Positions 54,107 through 64,000 of a stretch of 64,000 bases of DNA are shown piece after piece. Both the position numbers and the translations under genes were made by a program. The notes under the pieces are model-generated. The model worked only from the letters and a program-made list of their open reading frames with translations. It was not told where the DNA came from and did no database searches. Source of the DNA: Roseivivax sp. THAF197b (GTDB taxonomy: Bacteria > Pseudomonadota > Alphaproteobacteria > Rhodobacterales > Rhodobacteraceae); assembly GCF_009363255.1 (NCBI RefSeq), contig NZ_CP045318.1:2655501-2719500 (forward strand). The letters run 5' to 3'. Each line of letters starts with the position of its first letter. Positions within the stretch are counted from its first letter, which is position 1.

Positions 54107-55801
54107 ATGTCCAAGCCGCGGATCCGCTGCGCCATCTATACGCGCAAATCCTCCGATGAGGGGCTCGATCAGGCCTTCAACTCATTGGATGCTCAACACG
54201 AGGCATGTGCCGCCTATATTGCCAGCCAGCGCCATGAAGGCTGGGTTGCGGCAAAGACACGCTTTGATGACGGAGGTCTGTCGGGCGGCACCCTGGACCG
54301 TCCGGCCCTGCAGCGCCTGCTGGCTGAGATTGCTGCCGGGCACATACAAATGGTCGTGGTCTACAAGATCGACCGGCTGACGCGGTCTTTGGCGGACTTT
54401 GCCAAGCTGGTCGAGCGCCTCGATGCCGCCGACTGCTCCTTTGTCTCCGTCACCCAGGCCTTCAACACCGCCTCCTCGATGGGGCGATTGACGCTTAACG
54501 TCTTGTTGTCCTTCGCCCAGTTCGAACGGGAGGTAACCGCGGAGCGGATCCGCGACAAGATTGCCGCGTCAAAGAAGAAGGGACTGTGGATGGGTGGGCT
54601 TCCCCCTCTTGGCTACGATCCGCATCCCGACCCAAAGATCCGTGGCCTGATCGTGAACAGCGAGGAAGCGCGGGTCGTGCGCAACCTCTTCATGATTTAC
54701 GAAGAGTTGGGCTGTCTCAACGCGGTCATGAAGAGCGCGACCGAGAAAGGCCTCCGTTCAAAGCTGCACCAGTTCAAAAGCGGCCGTCACCAAGGTGGCG
54801 GTCCCTTTTCGCGCGGTCAGATCTATGCCGTGCTGCGCAACCCGATCTATATCGGCAAGATCCGGCACAAGTCCCAGCTCTTTGATGGCCAGCATGAACC
54901 CATCATCGATGAGGCAATCTGGGACAGCGTTCAGAGCAAGCTTCAAACTGCCAGCGCGCGTCCTCGGAGGCGCAAAGACGATCCAGTCGCGTCACGTTCC
55001 AGATGGGCGGCCCCGCTCACCGGCAAAATGCACGACGAGACCGGCGATCGTCTCACCCCTACCCACACCAAACGTTACGGTCGCCAGATCCGCTATTATG
55101 TCTCGAACAGGCTGATCTCAGGCGGCAAGGATGCACGCGGCTGGCGTCTCCCCGCAACCGCTCTCGAACAAGCCATCACGCGGGCAATCGCACGTCACCT
55201 CACGGACCTGTCCATTACGCACCGCATCTGCAGGGAGCCTGATCTGACGCAGGCGGATAGAGTGTCCACGCGGGTCCAGATGATTGCGAACGCGCTCGAC
55301 AAGGAGGCCGCAGACCCATTGCGCGCTATCCTGGCCTCCGGCCGGATCGAAGACCGGCGTCTGATTTTGAGCCTCAATAGCTTCGAGCTTGCCGCTGCAC
55401 TGGAGCTTCCAATCCAGGACATCGCCCCGGAGGTCCTCACGATCAACGTGCCATTCGCGCTCCGGCGGCGCGGTGTCGAAGGAAAGATTGTGACAGGCGA
55501 GGCCCTGCCCTCCCCGGACCACACGATCCTGCGTGCCTTGAAGAGCGCCCATGCCTGGGCGTCGGATGTGCGCTGCGGCATCCCCTTGCACGAGATCGCT
55601 GCTAAGTCCGGACGCTCGGCCTCCTATATCAGGACGCGCACGCAGCTGGCATTCCTGTCGCCCCGGATCCAAATCGCCCTTCTCGAAGGCCTGCAGCCTC
55701 CGGATCTGACGCTCGAGCAGATCATTCGCCGGCCCGTCCCCCTCGACTGGTCACGCCAGGAAGAGATCTACGGCTTCAATGCCGTAGCGATTTCTCCCTA
55801 A
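54107..55801 (+). CDS. Large serine recombinase
   Basis: A 564-residue recombinase. The N-terminal resolvase domain (about 1-150) has the nucleophile Ser15 in IYTRKSSDEG and the Arg-rich core VVYKIDRLTRSLADF. A Recombinase domain follows (about 160-280: PPLGYDPHPDPKIRG; YAVLRNPIYIGKI). The usual Cys4 zinc-ribbon is absent: that position reads LTGKMHDETGDRLTPTHTKR, without cysteine. A C-terminal helical domain follows, ending in an HTH-like GIPLHEIAAKSGRSASYIRT. It should catalyse integration or excision of the module. Confidence 0.92.
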   Translation: MSKPRIRCAIYTRKSSDEGLDQAFNSLDAQHEACAAYIASQRHEGWVAAKTRFDDGGLSGGTLDRPALQRLLAEIAAGHIQMVVVYKIDRLTRSLADFAKLVERLDAADCSFVSVTQAFNTASSMGRLTLNVLLSFAQFEREVTAERIRDKIAASKKKGLWMGGLPPLGYDPHPDPKIRGLIVNSEEARVVRNLFMIYEELGCLNAVMKSATEKGLRSKLHQFKSGRHQGGGPFSRGQIYAVLRNPIYIGKIRHKSQLFDGQHEPIIDEAIWDSVQSKLQTASARPRRRKDDPVASRSRWAAPLTGKMHDETGDRLTPTHTKRYGRQIRYYVSNRLISGGKDARGWRLPATALEQAITRAIARHLTDLSITHRICREPDLTQADRVSTRVQMIANALDKEAADPLRAILASGRIEDRRLILSLNSFELAAALELPIQDIAPEVLTINVPFALRRRGVEGKIVTGEALPSPDHTILRALKSAHAWASDVRCGIPLHEIAAKSGRSASYIRTRTQLAFLSPRIQIALLEGLQPPDLTLEQIIRRPVPLDWSRQEEIYGFNAVAISP

Positions 55802-55815
55802 TCCCGCTGAGACCT

Positions 55816-55984
55816 TCCCTGATCTGCTGAAAAACATCCCTGATCGGACGAACGAATTCCCTGTTAACGCATGCAGGGAATTCTCAGCAAACCAATGGGA
55901 TTAGAAGGATTTTTGCGCAGGATCCAACTCCTCCTATTCCTAGGGGCACTAAATTCCCTGCAAATTCCCTGCGAACAGGGAAAT
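55816..55984. repeat. TCCCTG repeat field with a perfect inverted repeat
   Basis: Downstream of the recombinase, TCCCTG occurs at 55816, 55837, 55858, 55955 and 55966, with inverted CAGGGA at 55874 and 55976. Within it, GAATTCCCTG (55854-55863) and CAGGGAATTC (55874-55883) form a perfect 10-bp inverted repeat. AAATTCCCTG is directly duplicated at 55951 and 55962. It is a candidate attachment site or recombinase-binding array. Confidence 0.6.
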
Positions 55985-56150
55985 CCAGACAAAACCGAAG
56001 CGCCGGATGCACCGTGCAGAGACGCCGTCCGAAACAGGCAACTGATCAAGAGATGAGGAGAGTCTCTTCGCGGAAAGCCATCGGCTAAACCGCCGGGAAA
56101 TCGGCAGAAATCAGCGGGAAATCGGGCGGGGAAACAGAGACGGGGGTCAG

Positions 56151-56240
56151 TGGCGGAGACGAAGGGATTCGAACCCTCGAGACGGTTTCCCGCCTACTCC
56201 CTTAGCAGGGGAGCGCCTTCGACCACTCGGCCACGTCTCC
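56151..56240 (-). tRNA. tRNA-Ser (anticodon GCU)
   Basis: A 90-nt tRNA read leftward. The acceptor stem GGAGACG (5' end at 56240) pairs with CGTCTCC, followed by discriminator G and an encoded CCA (56151-56153). The anticodon loop CTGCTAA gives GCU. A long variable arm (TAGGCGGGAAACCGTCT) marks a serine tRNA, and the T-loop is GGTTCGAATCC. Its 3' end faces the mobile region. Confidence 0.95.
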
Positions 56241-56523
56241 GCCGACGGGTATAGACGTCCAACCCGCAGAAATACAAGGCGAATTTTCGGCAATTCGGCA
56301 TAACGGTGCAAATGCCGCCAAGCCCTTGATAACGGGCGAAAAGACACCCCTATTCGAAAGCCTGCCGCGCGCGGCGTTGCATCAGGCCCTGCTCGGAACG
56401 GGTCGACCGGGTGCATATCGCTCAGGGCTTTCAGACAAAGCGCGCGGCTTGATCCCGATCATGTCACCCGGCCGAAGCCTGTCGCTAACGTTGTGCGCGA
56501 CGAGGTCATTCACGGAGATCACA

Positions 56524-59106
56524 GTGGGAGAGACGGCAAACCGCGGATTGAGCGCGGCCGAGGTGCTGGAGCGACGGCGGGATGCCGGGTGGAACGCCCT
56601 GCCCGACGCCACGATCTCCGGGCCGTGGGCAATCCTGCTCAGGCAGTTCTCCAGCTTCCTGATCCTGATCCTCGTCATTGCGGCTTGTGTCGCGCTGGCG
56701 CTTGGCGAATGGATCGACGCTGCGGCGATCGGGCTTGTCGTCGTGTTGAACGCCGTTTTGGGCTTCGTGCAGGAATGGCGGGCAGAGACGGCGCTGGCTG
56801 CCCTGCGCTCGCTCATGGCGCCGAAGGCCACGGTGATCCGGGACGGGCAGGAACAGATCATTCCCGCGCGCGAGCTGGTGCCAAGCGATCTGATCCTGCT
56901 GGAGACGGGCGATACGGTGCCCGCCGATGCGGTCTTGGGCGACAGCAAGGGGCTGCGGGTCGACGAAAGCGTGCTCACGGGCGAGTCCGTCCCGGTCAGC
57001 AAGAGTGCAGAAGCGCCCGCCCTCTTCTCGGGCACCGCCATCGTCGCGGGCCGGGCGGAGGCGCAGGTCAGCGCCATCGGTGCCGCGACCGAGTTCGGCC
57101 AGATCGCGGGCCTCACCGGCGGGACGATCCGTCAGAAAACCCACCTGCAACGCCATCTTGGACGCCTGGCCACGCAGCTCGGGCTCGCGGCATTGGCGAT
57201 TGCCGCGGGGATCGCCCTCCTGGGGCTGGCGCTCGGGCGTGATCTCACCGAGATGCTCATGACAGGCCTGTCGCTGGCCGTGGCCATCGTGCCCGAAGGT
57301 CTGCCCGCGGTGGTGACGATCACGCTGGCGCTCGGCGCTGCGGCCATGGTGCGCCAACATGCCCTCGCCCGGCGGCTGCAAGCCATCGAAACACTCGGCG
57401 CGGCATCGGTCATCTGCACCGACAAGACCGGCACGCTCACCGAGAACAAGATGACCGCGACCGCGATCTGGACGCCCGCCCGCAGCTACAGCGTCACCGG
57501 AACGGGCTACGATCCCACCGGTCACATCGCCGAGAACGGGGCCCGCATCCGCGCCAAGGACGACCCCCTGCTCGCGGACCTCTTGCGCGTGGCGATTGGC
57601 TGCACCCATGCCCGCCTTGCGCATGGCCCCGAGGGCTGGACCATGACGGGCGCACCGACCGAAGGAGCCCTCGTTACGCTGGCTTACAAAGGCTGGCAGC
57701 CGATACCGGCCGAGGCGGCGATCCTCTCCGAGATCCCCTTCGACAGTGACCGCAAGCGCATGAGCGTCGTGATCCGCGACGCGGACGGTTTCCGAATGCT
57801 GATGAAAGGCGCACCCGAGGCCGTGAGCGATGTCTCCACCCGCATCCGCGAGGGCGACCGGGCGCGCGCCCTGACGGCGGCGGACCGTGAGGCCATCCGC
57901 ACAGCCTATGAGGCCATGGCCGAACAGGGTCTGCGGGTGATCGCGCTCGCTGACCGCGCCGCTGATGATGTGACCGGCACCGAAGAGGAAATGACCTTCC
58001 TCGGGCTTGTGGGCCTGATCGATCCGCCCCGGACCGAGGTACGCGCGGCCATCGGGCAGACCCGCTCCGCCGCGATCCGGGTCATCATGATCACGGGTGA
58101 CAGTCCGGTCACGGCGCGCGCCATAGCCGATCAGGTGGGGCTGTCCCCGACCGAGACGCTGACGGGCGACGCGCTCGATACCGTGTCTGATGCGGAGCTG
58201 ACGGACCGGCTGGAGCATGACATCCTCTTCGCCCGCACGCGGCCTGCCGAAAAGATGCGCATCGTCTCGGCGCTGCAGGCGCGCGGTCAGATCGTCGCCA
58301 TGACGGGCGATGGCGTGAACGACGCGCCCGCGCTGAAGCAGGCCGATATCGGCGTCGCGATGGGAATCCGCGGCACGGACGTGGCGCGCGAGGCTGCGGA
58401 CCTCGTGCTTCTGGACGACAATTTCGCCACCATCGTCGCGGCCATCGGCGAAGGCCGTCGGCAATTTGCCAACATTCGCAAATTCGTGCGCTACCTTCTG
58501 TCCTCCAATGCAGGGGAGATCGTGGCCCTTGTGATCAATATCGCCATGGGCGGGCCGCTGATCTTCCTTGCCACGCAGATCCTCTGGATGAACCTCGTGA
58601 CCGATGGCGTGACCGCCGTGGCGCTCGGGCTGGAGAAGGCGGAGCCTGACCACATGGACGAGCCGCCGCGCGCGCGTGATGCGCCCATCCTCGGCTGGGC
58701 CGGGATCGGGACGATTGCGCTCTTCGGGGCCTATTCCGGTTCGGCCAGCCTGTGGCTCTTCCTGTCGCTGCAGGATCTCGGCGTCGATGTCGCGCGCACG
58801 GCGGCCTTCACGGGCATGGTCGTCTTCGAAAAGGTCAGCGTCTTTGCCTTCCGCTCGCTACACACGCCGTGCTGGCGCATCGGCTGGCTGTCGAACCCGC
58901 TTTTGCTGCTGGCCCTTGCCGTGACCATGGCCGCACAGGCGCTGGCGGTCTATTGGCCACCGCTGCAACTGTTGCTGCATACAGCCCCCATCGGATGGGC
59001 CGAATGGCAGTTGATCGCGGCCCTCGCGCTGCCGCTGCTGATCGTGCCCGAAGCGGTAAAGACGATCTGGCATCTGCGGGCACGGCGAGCTCAGCGGACG
59101 AGGTAA
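56524..59106 (+). CDS. P-type Ca2+-transporting ATPase (type II)
   Basis: About 860 residues. The actuator motif is LTGESVPVS, the phosphorylation site is Asp300 in [12 protein letters not shown], the nucleotide-binding [10 protein letters not shown] follows, and the hinge is [17 protein letters not shown]. Membrane ion-site residues match SERCA/PMR1-type Ca2+ pumps: VPEGLP in M4, SSNAGE in M5 and NLVTDG in M6. It should export Ca2+ (or Mn2+) using ATP. The start is uncertain: this GTG has GGAG six bases upstream, while ATGs at 56461 and 56326 would extend it by 21 or 66 residues with little family similarity. It converges with a Ca2+ exchanger, and the two genes overlap by 16 bases. Confidence 0.88.
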   Translation: MGETANRGLSAAEVLERRRDAGWNALPDATISGPWAILLRQFSSFLILILVIAACVALALGEWIDAAAIGLVVVLNAVLGFVQEWRAETALAALRSLMAPKATVIRDGQEQIIPARELVPSDLILLETGDTVPADAVLGDSKGLRVDESVLTGESVPVSKSAEAPALFSGTAIVAGRAEAQVSAIGAATEFGQIAGLTGGTIRQKTHLQRHLGRLATQLGLAALAIAAGIALLGLALGRDLTEMLMTGLSLAVAIVPEGLPAVVTITLALGAAAMVRQHALARRLQAIETLGAASVICTDKTGTLTENKMTATAIWTPARSYSVTGTGYDPTGHIAENGARIRAKDDPLLADLLRVAIGCTHARLAHGPEGWTMTGAPTEGALVTLAYKGWQPIPAEAAILSEIPFDSDRKRMSVVIRDADGFRMLMKGAPEAVSDVSTRIREGDRARALTAADREAIRTAYEAMAEQGLRVIALADRAADDVTGTEEEMTFLGLVGLIDPPRTEVRAAIGQTRSAAIRVIMITGDSPVTARAIADQVGLSPTETLTGDALDTVSDAELTDRLEHDILFARTRPAEKMRIVSALQARGQIVAMTGDGVNDAPALKQADIGVAMGIRGTDVAREAADLVLLDDNFATIVAAIGEGRRQFANIRKFVRYLLSSNAGEIVALVINIAMGGPLIFLATQILWMNLVTDGVTAVALGLEKAEPDHMDEPPRARDAPILGWAGIGTIALFGAYSGSASLWLFLSLQDLGVDVARTAAFTGMVVFEKVSVFAFRSLHTPCWRIGWLSNPLLLLALAVTMAAQALAVYWPPLQLLLHTAPIGWAEWQLIAALALPLLIVPEAVKTIWHLRARRAQRTR

Positions 59107-60128
59107 TAGGCCCAGAGGCTCCCCGCGAAGCCCAGAAGCACGAGGATCGAGTCGAGCCCCGCAGGCCCGATCCGAGGCTTGCGCCGCACGATGAGCCCCA
59201 CGAGGTACAGAGCCGTCACGAGGATGCCGAAACAGAGCGACAGCCGCACCGTGTCGGTGGATTGATTGAGGATCGGCGCGCCACTCACAAGGATATCGGC
59301 CGGAAGGACCAGCACGACCATGATGAGGTTGCTACCGAAGATGTTGGAGATAGCGAGCGTGTAGGCGCCGATCCGGACGGCGGTCAGGCTGGTCGTTAGC
59401 TCGGGCAGCGATGTCGCGGCCGCCAGCAGCGTGACACCGATGAAGCTGGCCCCGAGCCCTGATTGCGTGGCGATGCGCCCCGCCAGCACCACAAGCAAGA
59501 GCCCGAAGACGAGGATCAGCGCGCAGGCCAGCGCTACCTGAAGGCCAAGCGCGCGATTGCTTTCAAGATGCAGGCCCGTGGGCGCGGGAAAGGGCAGCGG
59601 ATCGGGATCGGGCAAATCCACAGGCACCCAATCGGTATTGCCGTCATAGCGCCGCAGCAAGGCGATGGCACCCAGATAAGCCAGCCCCACCAAGGCCGCG
59701 CCAAGGCCGATCCCCGCAAAACTGAGCCTGTCGCCGAGGATGGTGAAGATTAGCGTGAGGGACAGCAAAAGAACGACCAGCGTCGCCTCCAGCGCGTGAT
59801 TGGCCTTGCGCGGATAGCTGGTGATCGCGCGGCGCGCGCGGAAATCCGCAGCAGCCAGGATCGCCGTCTGCAGGGCGATGCCCCCGAAGAGGTTGTTCAG
59901 GACGAGGTCGCTGTCCTGCCGCACGGCTGCGGTCAGCGTCGTCGCCACTTCGGGCAAGGAGGTCGCGAGCGAAAGGAACAAGAGCCCCACGAGCGAGGTC
60001 GCAAGCCGCATCCGTTCGGACAGCGTATCAGCGAGGTAGGCCAGCCGCGCCCCGGACACCCAGATCACGCAAGCGGCCAGCACGAAGCCCAGAAGACTGA
60101 TCGGCAGGGAGGTCGCGGGCAGCATCAT
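59091..60128 (-). CDS. Calcium/cation exchanger, CaCA family
   Basis: A 345-residue membrane protein with 10-11 membrane segments and the duplicated alpha-repeat signatures: SLATSLPEVATTLTA with NNLFGGIA in the first half, and AAATSLPELTTSLTA with SNIFGSNLI in the second. The conserved Glu in each S-L-P-E is the ion ligand. It probably exchanges Ca2+ for Na+ or H+. The last bases overlap the 3' end of the convergent P-type ATPase, so the two Ca2+ efflux systems lie tail to tail. Confidence 0.9.
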   Translation of the reverse strand: MMLPATSLPISLLGFVLAACVIWVSGARLAYLADTLSERMRLATSLVGLLFLSLATSLPEVATTLTAAVRQDSDLVLNNLFGGIALQTAILAAADFRARRAITSYPRKANHALEATLVVLLLSLTLIFTILGDRLSFAGIGLGAALVGLAYLGAIALLRRYDGNTDWVPVDLPDPDPLPFPAPTGLHLESNRALGLQVALACALILVFGLLLVVLAGRIATQSGLGASFIGVTLLAAATSLPELTTSLTAVRIGAYTLAISNIFGSNLIMVVLVLPADILVSGAPILNQSTDTVRLSLCFGILVTALYLVGLIVRRKPRIGPAGLDSILVLLGFAGSLWAYYLVR

Positions 60129-60236
60129 GCATGTGCGATAGGGCGTCCGGGCGCGTCAGGCGTTGACCGGGATCAATCGGGGGTCTCGGCGCCCCGCCGA
60201 AACGCGTCTGGAGACCGCGTTCAGACCGCGCCCTCA

Positions 60237-60272
60237 AACTGCGCCCCTAACTGCGCCACCAACTGCGCCTGT
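60237..60272. repeat. Three tandem 12-bp units (AACTGCGCC...)
   Basis: AACTGCGCCCCT, AACTGCGCCACC and AACTGCGCCTGT follow each other directly between two leftward genes. The first nine bases are identical in all three. The function is unknown; replication slippage is the simplest origin. Confidence 0.6.
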
Positions 60273-60303
60273 CAGCAGTGCGCGCCGATGGGCCAAGCGG
60301 CGA

Positions 60304-63168
60304 TCAGACGGCGAAAGCCGCGGCTTCGAGGTAGGATTGCGACAGCTTGGGCCGCGCGCCGCGCGCTAGCCTGCGAGGCGGGGCTTTCGTCGCCCGGCAC
60401 GAGGCTGCCCGCACCAATGCGGCCACCTGTTTCTTCCGGGCGAAGGGGCGCGCCAGAACGCTGTAGCACCGCTCGGCCTCCGCGACGGACGCCACGCCTG
60501 CCAGCTGCGGAAACCGCGCCTCGAGGCCCTGCCGCACGTCCGGCGCCATCATCTGCAACGCCATGGGACCGGGAAAGAAGCTCTCGCTCGGGCTGCCTTC
60601 GGCGAAGATGATCTGGTGGGCATCGAACATCAGATGGAAATAGGTCACGGCCTTCTTGCCATGCGCGATGCGCACGCCCGGCACGATATCCGTCAGATGG
60701 ATCGCCCGCACGAGGTGATCCGTGCCCACCATCATCCCGTGCTGGCGCGAGACCAGGAGGTCGCGCTCATTGCCCAGCGCACCTGCCGGGATAAGCACGG
60801 GACGCAGGCCGATATCGGCCTTGAGCGCCTCCGCCCCCACCTCGCGGCGGCCGATCCAGGCCAGGGGCTGCGCGCCGTTGTCCTTCGTGCAGACCAGATC
60901 GCCCGCGCGCAGCGTCTCGATGGCGACCTCGCCATTGGGGGTCAGGATGCGCGTGCCCTCGGTAAAGCAGACGATCCCGGTATTGTCGTATGAGAAGGTC
61001 CCGCCATCGGCACCGAGCACGGTCAGGGAATTGGCGCCGAACTGGGCGTTGTCGGTATAATCGACTGCGTTGCCTTCGTCGTCGAAGGCATTGGACTGGT
61101 TCAGGATGCCGTCATCCGCGAGGTCGGCATTCAGCTCGTCGAGGCTGTCGTAATACGCGCCGAGATCGATGAAATCGTTGTTCGTCGGGTCGTCGTCACC
61201 CGCGCCCGCGATGTTGAAATCGGTGATCGTGTCGGTGCCGTCCGACAGGGTGAAGATGTCGTTGCCATCGCCGCCGGTCAGGCTGTCATTGCCAAGGCCA
61301 CCGTCGATCGTGTCATCGCCGGAGCCACCGATGATCGTGTCGTCACCGGCACCCGCATCGACGACGAGGGGCGCGGAGGAGGCGGTGCCGTCGAAGCTGT
61401 CCGCGCCGCTGGAAAGCTCGAAGGCCTCGATCTCGGTGAAGGTGCCGCTGTCGCCGTCCGCGTCGGTGTAGGTGCCGCTTTCATTGCCGTTGAGCAGCAC
61501 CGTGACCGCATCATCCGCATCCGCGAAGGACAACGTGTCGAAATCGGTCCCGCCCTCGCCGCCGGTGATGGTGGCCGTGCCGAAGCCCGCGTTGAACAGG
61601 TCCGCGCCATCGCCACCTTCGAGCGTCGAGAGACCAGAGCCCTCGGTCAGGACGTCGTCGCCCGCCCCACCAACGAGGCTGTCACCCGTCCCGGTGCTGT
61701 CGCCTGCGATCAGCGTGTCGTTGCCATCCCCGCCGAGGAGCGTGTCGTCGCCAGCCCCGCCCGACAGGACGTCGTCGCCAATGCCGCCCTCGAGGCTGTC
61801 ATTGCCGTCCCCGCCATCAAGCGAGTCGTTGCCATCATCGCCGGTGATCGTGTCGTCGCCCGCCTCACCGAAGATCGTGTCGGCCCCGGCGCCGCCCGTG
61901 ATCACGTCATCGTCCGGCGCGGTCGGGATCACGTCATACGACATGTCGGTGACCCAGATGCCCTGGGTCCCGCCTTGCAGGTTGGCATAGCTGATATCGA
62001 CCGACGAGACCGGACCGGCAATCTCCACCAGCACCGCGCCGCCTGCTTGTGCCGCGGTATCGGCATTCGTGCTTGCGGTGATGGTATTGCCGCTGACGGT
62101 ATCCGCACCGAAGGGCGTCAGCTGGACGGTGACCGGATCGCCGTTCGCGTCGATGGCGGTGACGGTCACGAGGTCCGTATGGTTGCCGGCGCCCCAGTCG
62201 ATATCGTTGATGATGAAGGTCAGGTTTTCGACCTCATCCTCGTACTCTGCGGTCGCCCCGCTGAACCCGATGGTGGTGGTCGAGGTGGGGCCATCCCCGT
62301 TGCCGAAGAGGAAGAGCGACGAGTTCGTCGCGAAGCCCTCACTGCCCACGAATTGGGGCTGGCCAGTGTCGATCTCGAAGGTCGGGGCGTTATTGCCGGT
62401 ATTCGCGAACGCGACCGTGACATCGACGGCGCCTGCATTCTGGGTGAAGCCGCCCGAGACATCCGTGCCGTCCGGGGCGACGTCGCTCCACTGGAAGGTC
62501 TCGTTGAGGTTCGGGTTCGTCAGCGTGTCGCTGCCGCCATAGATCAGGTCGTCGCCGCTGCCGCCATCGATCGTGTCCGACCCTTCGCCGCCATAGACGG
62601 TGTCGTTGCCCGCGCCCGCGAAGATCGTGTCGCCGAACGCGGCCGGGTTCTGGTCGATGCCTTCGAGTTGCGGATCGTTGTAGCCGAAGTCGATGGAATC
62701 GTTGCCCGCCGTGCCCTCGATCGTGCCGATCGTGTAATCGTCATAGGTGAAAAGCGGATCACCCGCGGCGGCATTGGGTGTCGTATCGACCTGGTCGACC
62801 GTGTAGCTGCGGCCCTGAACGAGGGTCTGTTCCGACAGCGTGTAATAGCCGGTGGAATCCCCGGAGGTGACGCGCAGGGTGGCGACCTGGAACGTCTCCC
62901 CGGTGACGGTATCCGTGACCGTCCAGACCTCTTCGGCGTAGACCGATACGTTGGTGGATGTGCCGCTTGGCGTTGTGACCGTGGCGGTCGCGGTCTCGCC
63001 GGCCCCGATATCTTCGAGCGTAAGCGACCCGGCACCCGGCTGGTTATCGGTGATCGTCGCCGTGCCGCCGGTATCGGCGGCACCGGTCCACGTCCGTGTC
63101 ACGCCTGCGGTTGTGCCCCAGACGTTCAGCGGATCCGTGATGTAGATGTCCACCGAATACGTCGGCAT
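60304..63168 (-). CDS. RTX-repeat secreted protein with C-terminal Hint domain
   Basis: A 954-residue protein without a Sec signal. Several blocks of Ca2+-binding nonapeptides (GGxGxDxxx type, e.g. [15 protein letters not shown] and [16 protein letters not shown]) occupy about residues 170-220, 420-530 and 600-660, interspersed with beta domains. At Cys734 ([20 protein letters not shown]) a Hint (hedgehog/intein-type) autoprocessing domain begins, with SRQHGMMV and [20 protein letters not shown]. This is the roseobacter Hint-protein layout. Export by a type I system is expected; none is encoded here. AGGAG precedes the ATG at 63168. Confidence 0.88.
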   Translation of the reverse strand: MPTYSVDIYITDPLNVWGTTAGVTRTWTGAADTGGTATITDNQPGAGSLTLEDIGAGETATATVTTPSGTSTNVSVYAEEVWTVTDTVTGETFQVATLRVTSGDSTGYYTLSEQTLVQGRSYTVDQVDTTPNAAAGDPLFTYDDYTIGTIEGTAGNDSIDFGYNDPQLEGIDQNPAAFGDTIFAGAGNDTVYGGEGSDTIDGGSGDDLIYGGSDTLTNPNLNETFQWSDVAPDGTDVSGGFTQNAGAVDVTVAFANTGNNAPTFEIDTGQPQFVGSEGFATNSSLFLFGNGDGPTSTTTIGFSGATAEYEDEVENLTFIINDIDWGAGNHTDLVTVTAIDANGDPVTVQLTPFGADTVSGNTITASTNADTAAQAGGAVLVEIAGPVSSVDISYANLQGGTQGIWVTDMSYDVIPTAPDDDVITGGAGADTIFGEAGDDTITGDDGNDSLDGGDGNDSLEGGIGDDVLSGGAGDDTLLGGDGNDTLIAGDSTGTGDSLVGGAGDDVLTEGSGLSTLEGGDGADLFNAGFGTATITGGEGGTDFDTLSFADADDAVTVLLNGNESGTYTDADGDSGTFTEIEAFELSSGADSFDGTASSAPLVVDAGAGDDTIIGGSGDDTIDGGLGNDSLTGGDGNDIFTLSDGTDTITDFNIAGAGDDDPTNNDFIDLGAYYDSLDELNADLADDGILNQSNAFDDEGNAVDYTDNAQFGANSLTVLGADGGTFSYDNTGIVCFTEGTRILTPNGEVAIETLRAGDLVCTKDNGAQPLAWIGRREVGAEALKADIGLRPVLIPAGALGNERDLLVSRQHGMMVGTDHLVRAIHLTDIVPGVRIAHGKKAVTYFHLMFDAHQIIFAEGSPSESFFPGPMALQMMAPDVRQGLEARFPQLAGVASVAEAERCYSVLARPFARKKQVAALVRAASCRATKAPPRRLARGARPKLSQSYLEAAAFAV

Positions 63169-63483
63169 CGACCTGCTCCTTGCTCGAACGGGTGCCGTTT
63201 TTGGTAAACGGCGCGACCGCGAGAGCCCAAATTTCCCCGTTTGCACGGGTTTGTTTCGAAGTCAGATACGATGCGCAGGTGTCTTAAATGCGCTGAGAAT
63301 TAGGCGAAAATTTGTAGTTAATTTTAGGGTCAAAGGGCTGTCAGGGTATTCTGAGCCGGCGCGGCCCTCCGGTCACATAGCCTCGTCCTGCTGCTGCCGC
63401 CCTGTCGCGGGCGGCGCCTCCGCGCATTGCAATGGGCGGCGGCTTTCGATCAATGTCGCCGCGCAACGACGAGGATCCGATAC

Positions 63484-64000
63484 ATGACGAAAGAGACCGC
63501 AATCACCGCAATATCGGACTATTTCGATACGGGAGCATTCACCGACGAATTGGCCGGCCTCGTGGCCTTCGAGACGGAAAGCCAGAACCCCGATCAGGCG
63601 CCCGAACTGATGCGCTACCTGCGCGAGCCCATGACCGACCGGCTGAGCCGGATGGGGTTTTCCTGCGAAATCCACGCCAATCCCGTCGCTTCGGCCCATC
63701 CGATCCTTGTTGCAAGGCGGCAGGAAAGCGCAGACCTGCCAACCATCCTGATCTACGGCCACGGCGACGTGATCCGTGCCCAGCAGGACCAATGGCGGGA
63801 GGGTCTGCATCCCTTTCGCCTCAAGGAGGAAGGCGCGCGGCTTTATGGACGCGGAACGGCGGACAACAAGGGACAGCACCTGATCAACCTCGCCGCGCTC
63901 GAGGCCGTGCTGCAGACGCGCGGCGCGCTCGGCTTCAATTGCTGCGTGGTCATCGAGACCGGCGAAGAGACCGGCTCTCCCGGTCTTGCCGAGTTCTTCG
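63484..64000 (+). CDS. M20-family metallopeptidase/deacylase, N-terminal part (cut by window edge)
   Basis: 172 visible codons. Zinc-site residues of the M20 family are present: His93 and the following Asp95 in IYGHGDV, Asp127 in YGRGTADNKGQH, and Glu161-Glu162 in IETGEETGSPG. It probably removes an acyl or amino-acid group from a small substrate, as in ArgE/DapE/CPG2-type enzymes; the specificity cannot be told from this part. The gene runs off the right edge. Confidence 0.88.
   Translation, partial: MTKETAITAISDYFDTGAFTDELAGLVAFETESQNPDQAPELMRYLREPMTDRLSRMGFSCEIHANPVASAHPILVARRQESADLPTILIYGHGDVIRAQQDQWREGLHPFRLKEEGARLYGRGTADNKGQHLINLAALEAVLQTRGALGFNCCVVIETGEETGSPGLAEFF

Noticed and set aside
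55816..55984. CRISPR-like array
   Set aside because: The repeats are only 6-10 bp, irregularly spaced and in both orientations; there are no cas genes.
56151..56240. Direct repeat of the tRNA-Ser 3' end as an att site near the integrase
   Set aside because: I looked for a copy of the T-loop/acceptor sequence around 46-48 kb and found none, so the island's left end is not defined by this test.

Overview
The window is GC-rich DNA from an alphaproteobacterium, most likely a Rhodobacteraceae (Roseobacter-group) chromosome. The evidence is the codon usage, a roseobacter-style RTX/Hint secreted protein, a Flp/Tad pilus locus, an IS6-type element and a DUF3489-DUF2924-serine recombinase module. No ribosomal or other housekeeping block is present, and much of the window is accessory.

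Layout. (1) 1-2.15 kb: a sensor kinase (cut by the window edge), a periplasmic molybdopterin-binding-like protein and a divergent NarL/FixJ response regulator whose start is disrupted. (2) 2.2-9.1 kb: four genes joined by ATGA overlaps (giant GT-C-like membrane protein, secreted Ig-like protein, membrane-anchored glycosidase, GT4 glycosyltransferase), probably a surface-glycan operon. (3) 10.1-16.2 kb: a secreted DUF11 protein, an Hpt protein, a class III CoA-transferase and an SDR. (4) 16.6-23.9 kb: a partial tad locus (flp, tadZ, tadA, tadB, tadC, tadE, tadG-like) facing a membrane-anchored LuxR-type regulator. (5) 24.7-25.8 kb: decayed IS6 and IS3 remnants. (6) 25.9-45.7 kb: a visibly AT-richer signalling island. 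It holds five paralogous response regulators (four with a GGDEF-like domain whose signature has degenerated to G-x-G-x-F), a separate CheY-like receiver, two histidine kinases, a LuxI-type acyl-homoserine-lactone synthase with no LuxR, and a MarR regulator. These are interleaved with high-GC polysaccharide genes (orphan rmlC, two AT3 acyltransferases, kdsD-kdsB-kdsA, ugd). (7) 45.7-56.2 kb: mobile DNA. It contains a dead IS3 copy, a tyrosine recombinase, an IS110 fragment, a terminase-DUF5681-ParB/methyltransferase module, a DUF3489-DUF2924-serine recombinase module and a TCCCTG repeat field, and it ends at the 3' end of a tRNA-Ser(GCU). (8) 56.5-64 kb: a Ca2+-type P-ATPase convergent with a Ca2+ exchanger, a large RTX/Hint protein and the start of an M20 peptidase.

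The most interesting part is region 6. A LuxI-type synthase sits divergently beside a six-TM histidine kinase, with five closely related D54 response regulators nearby and surface-polysaccharide genes between them. I infer a LuxR-independent phosphorelay that links an acyl-HSL-like signal to surface polysaccharide or biofilm control. The gene content is seen directly; the circuit is inference.
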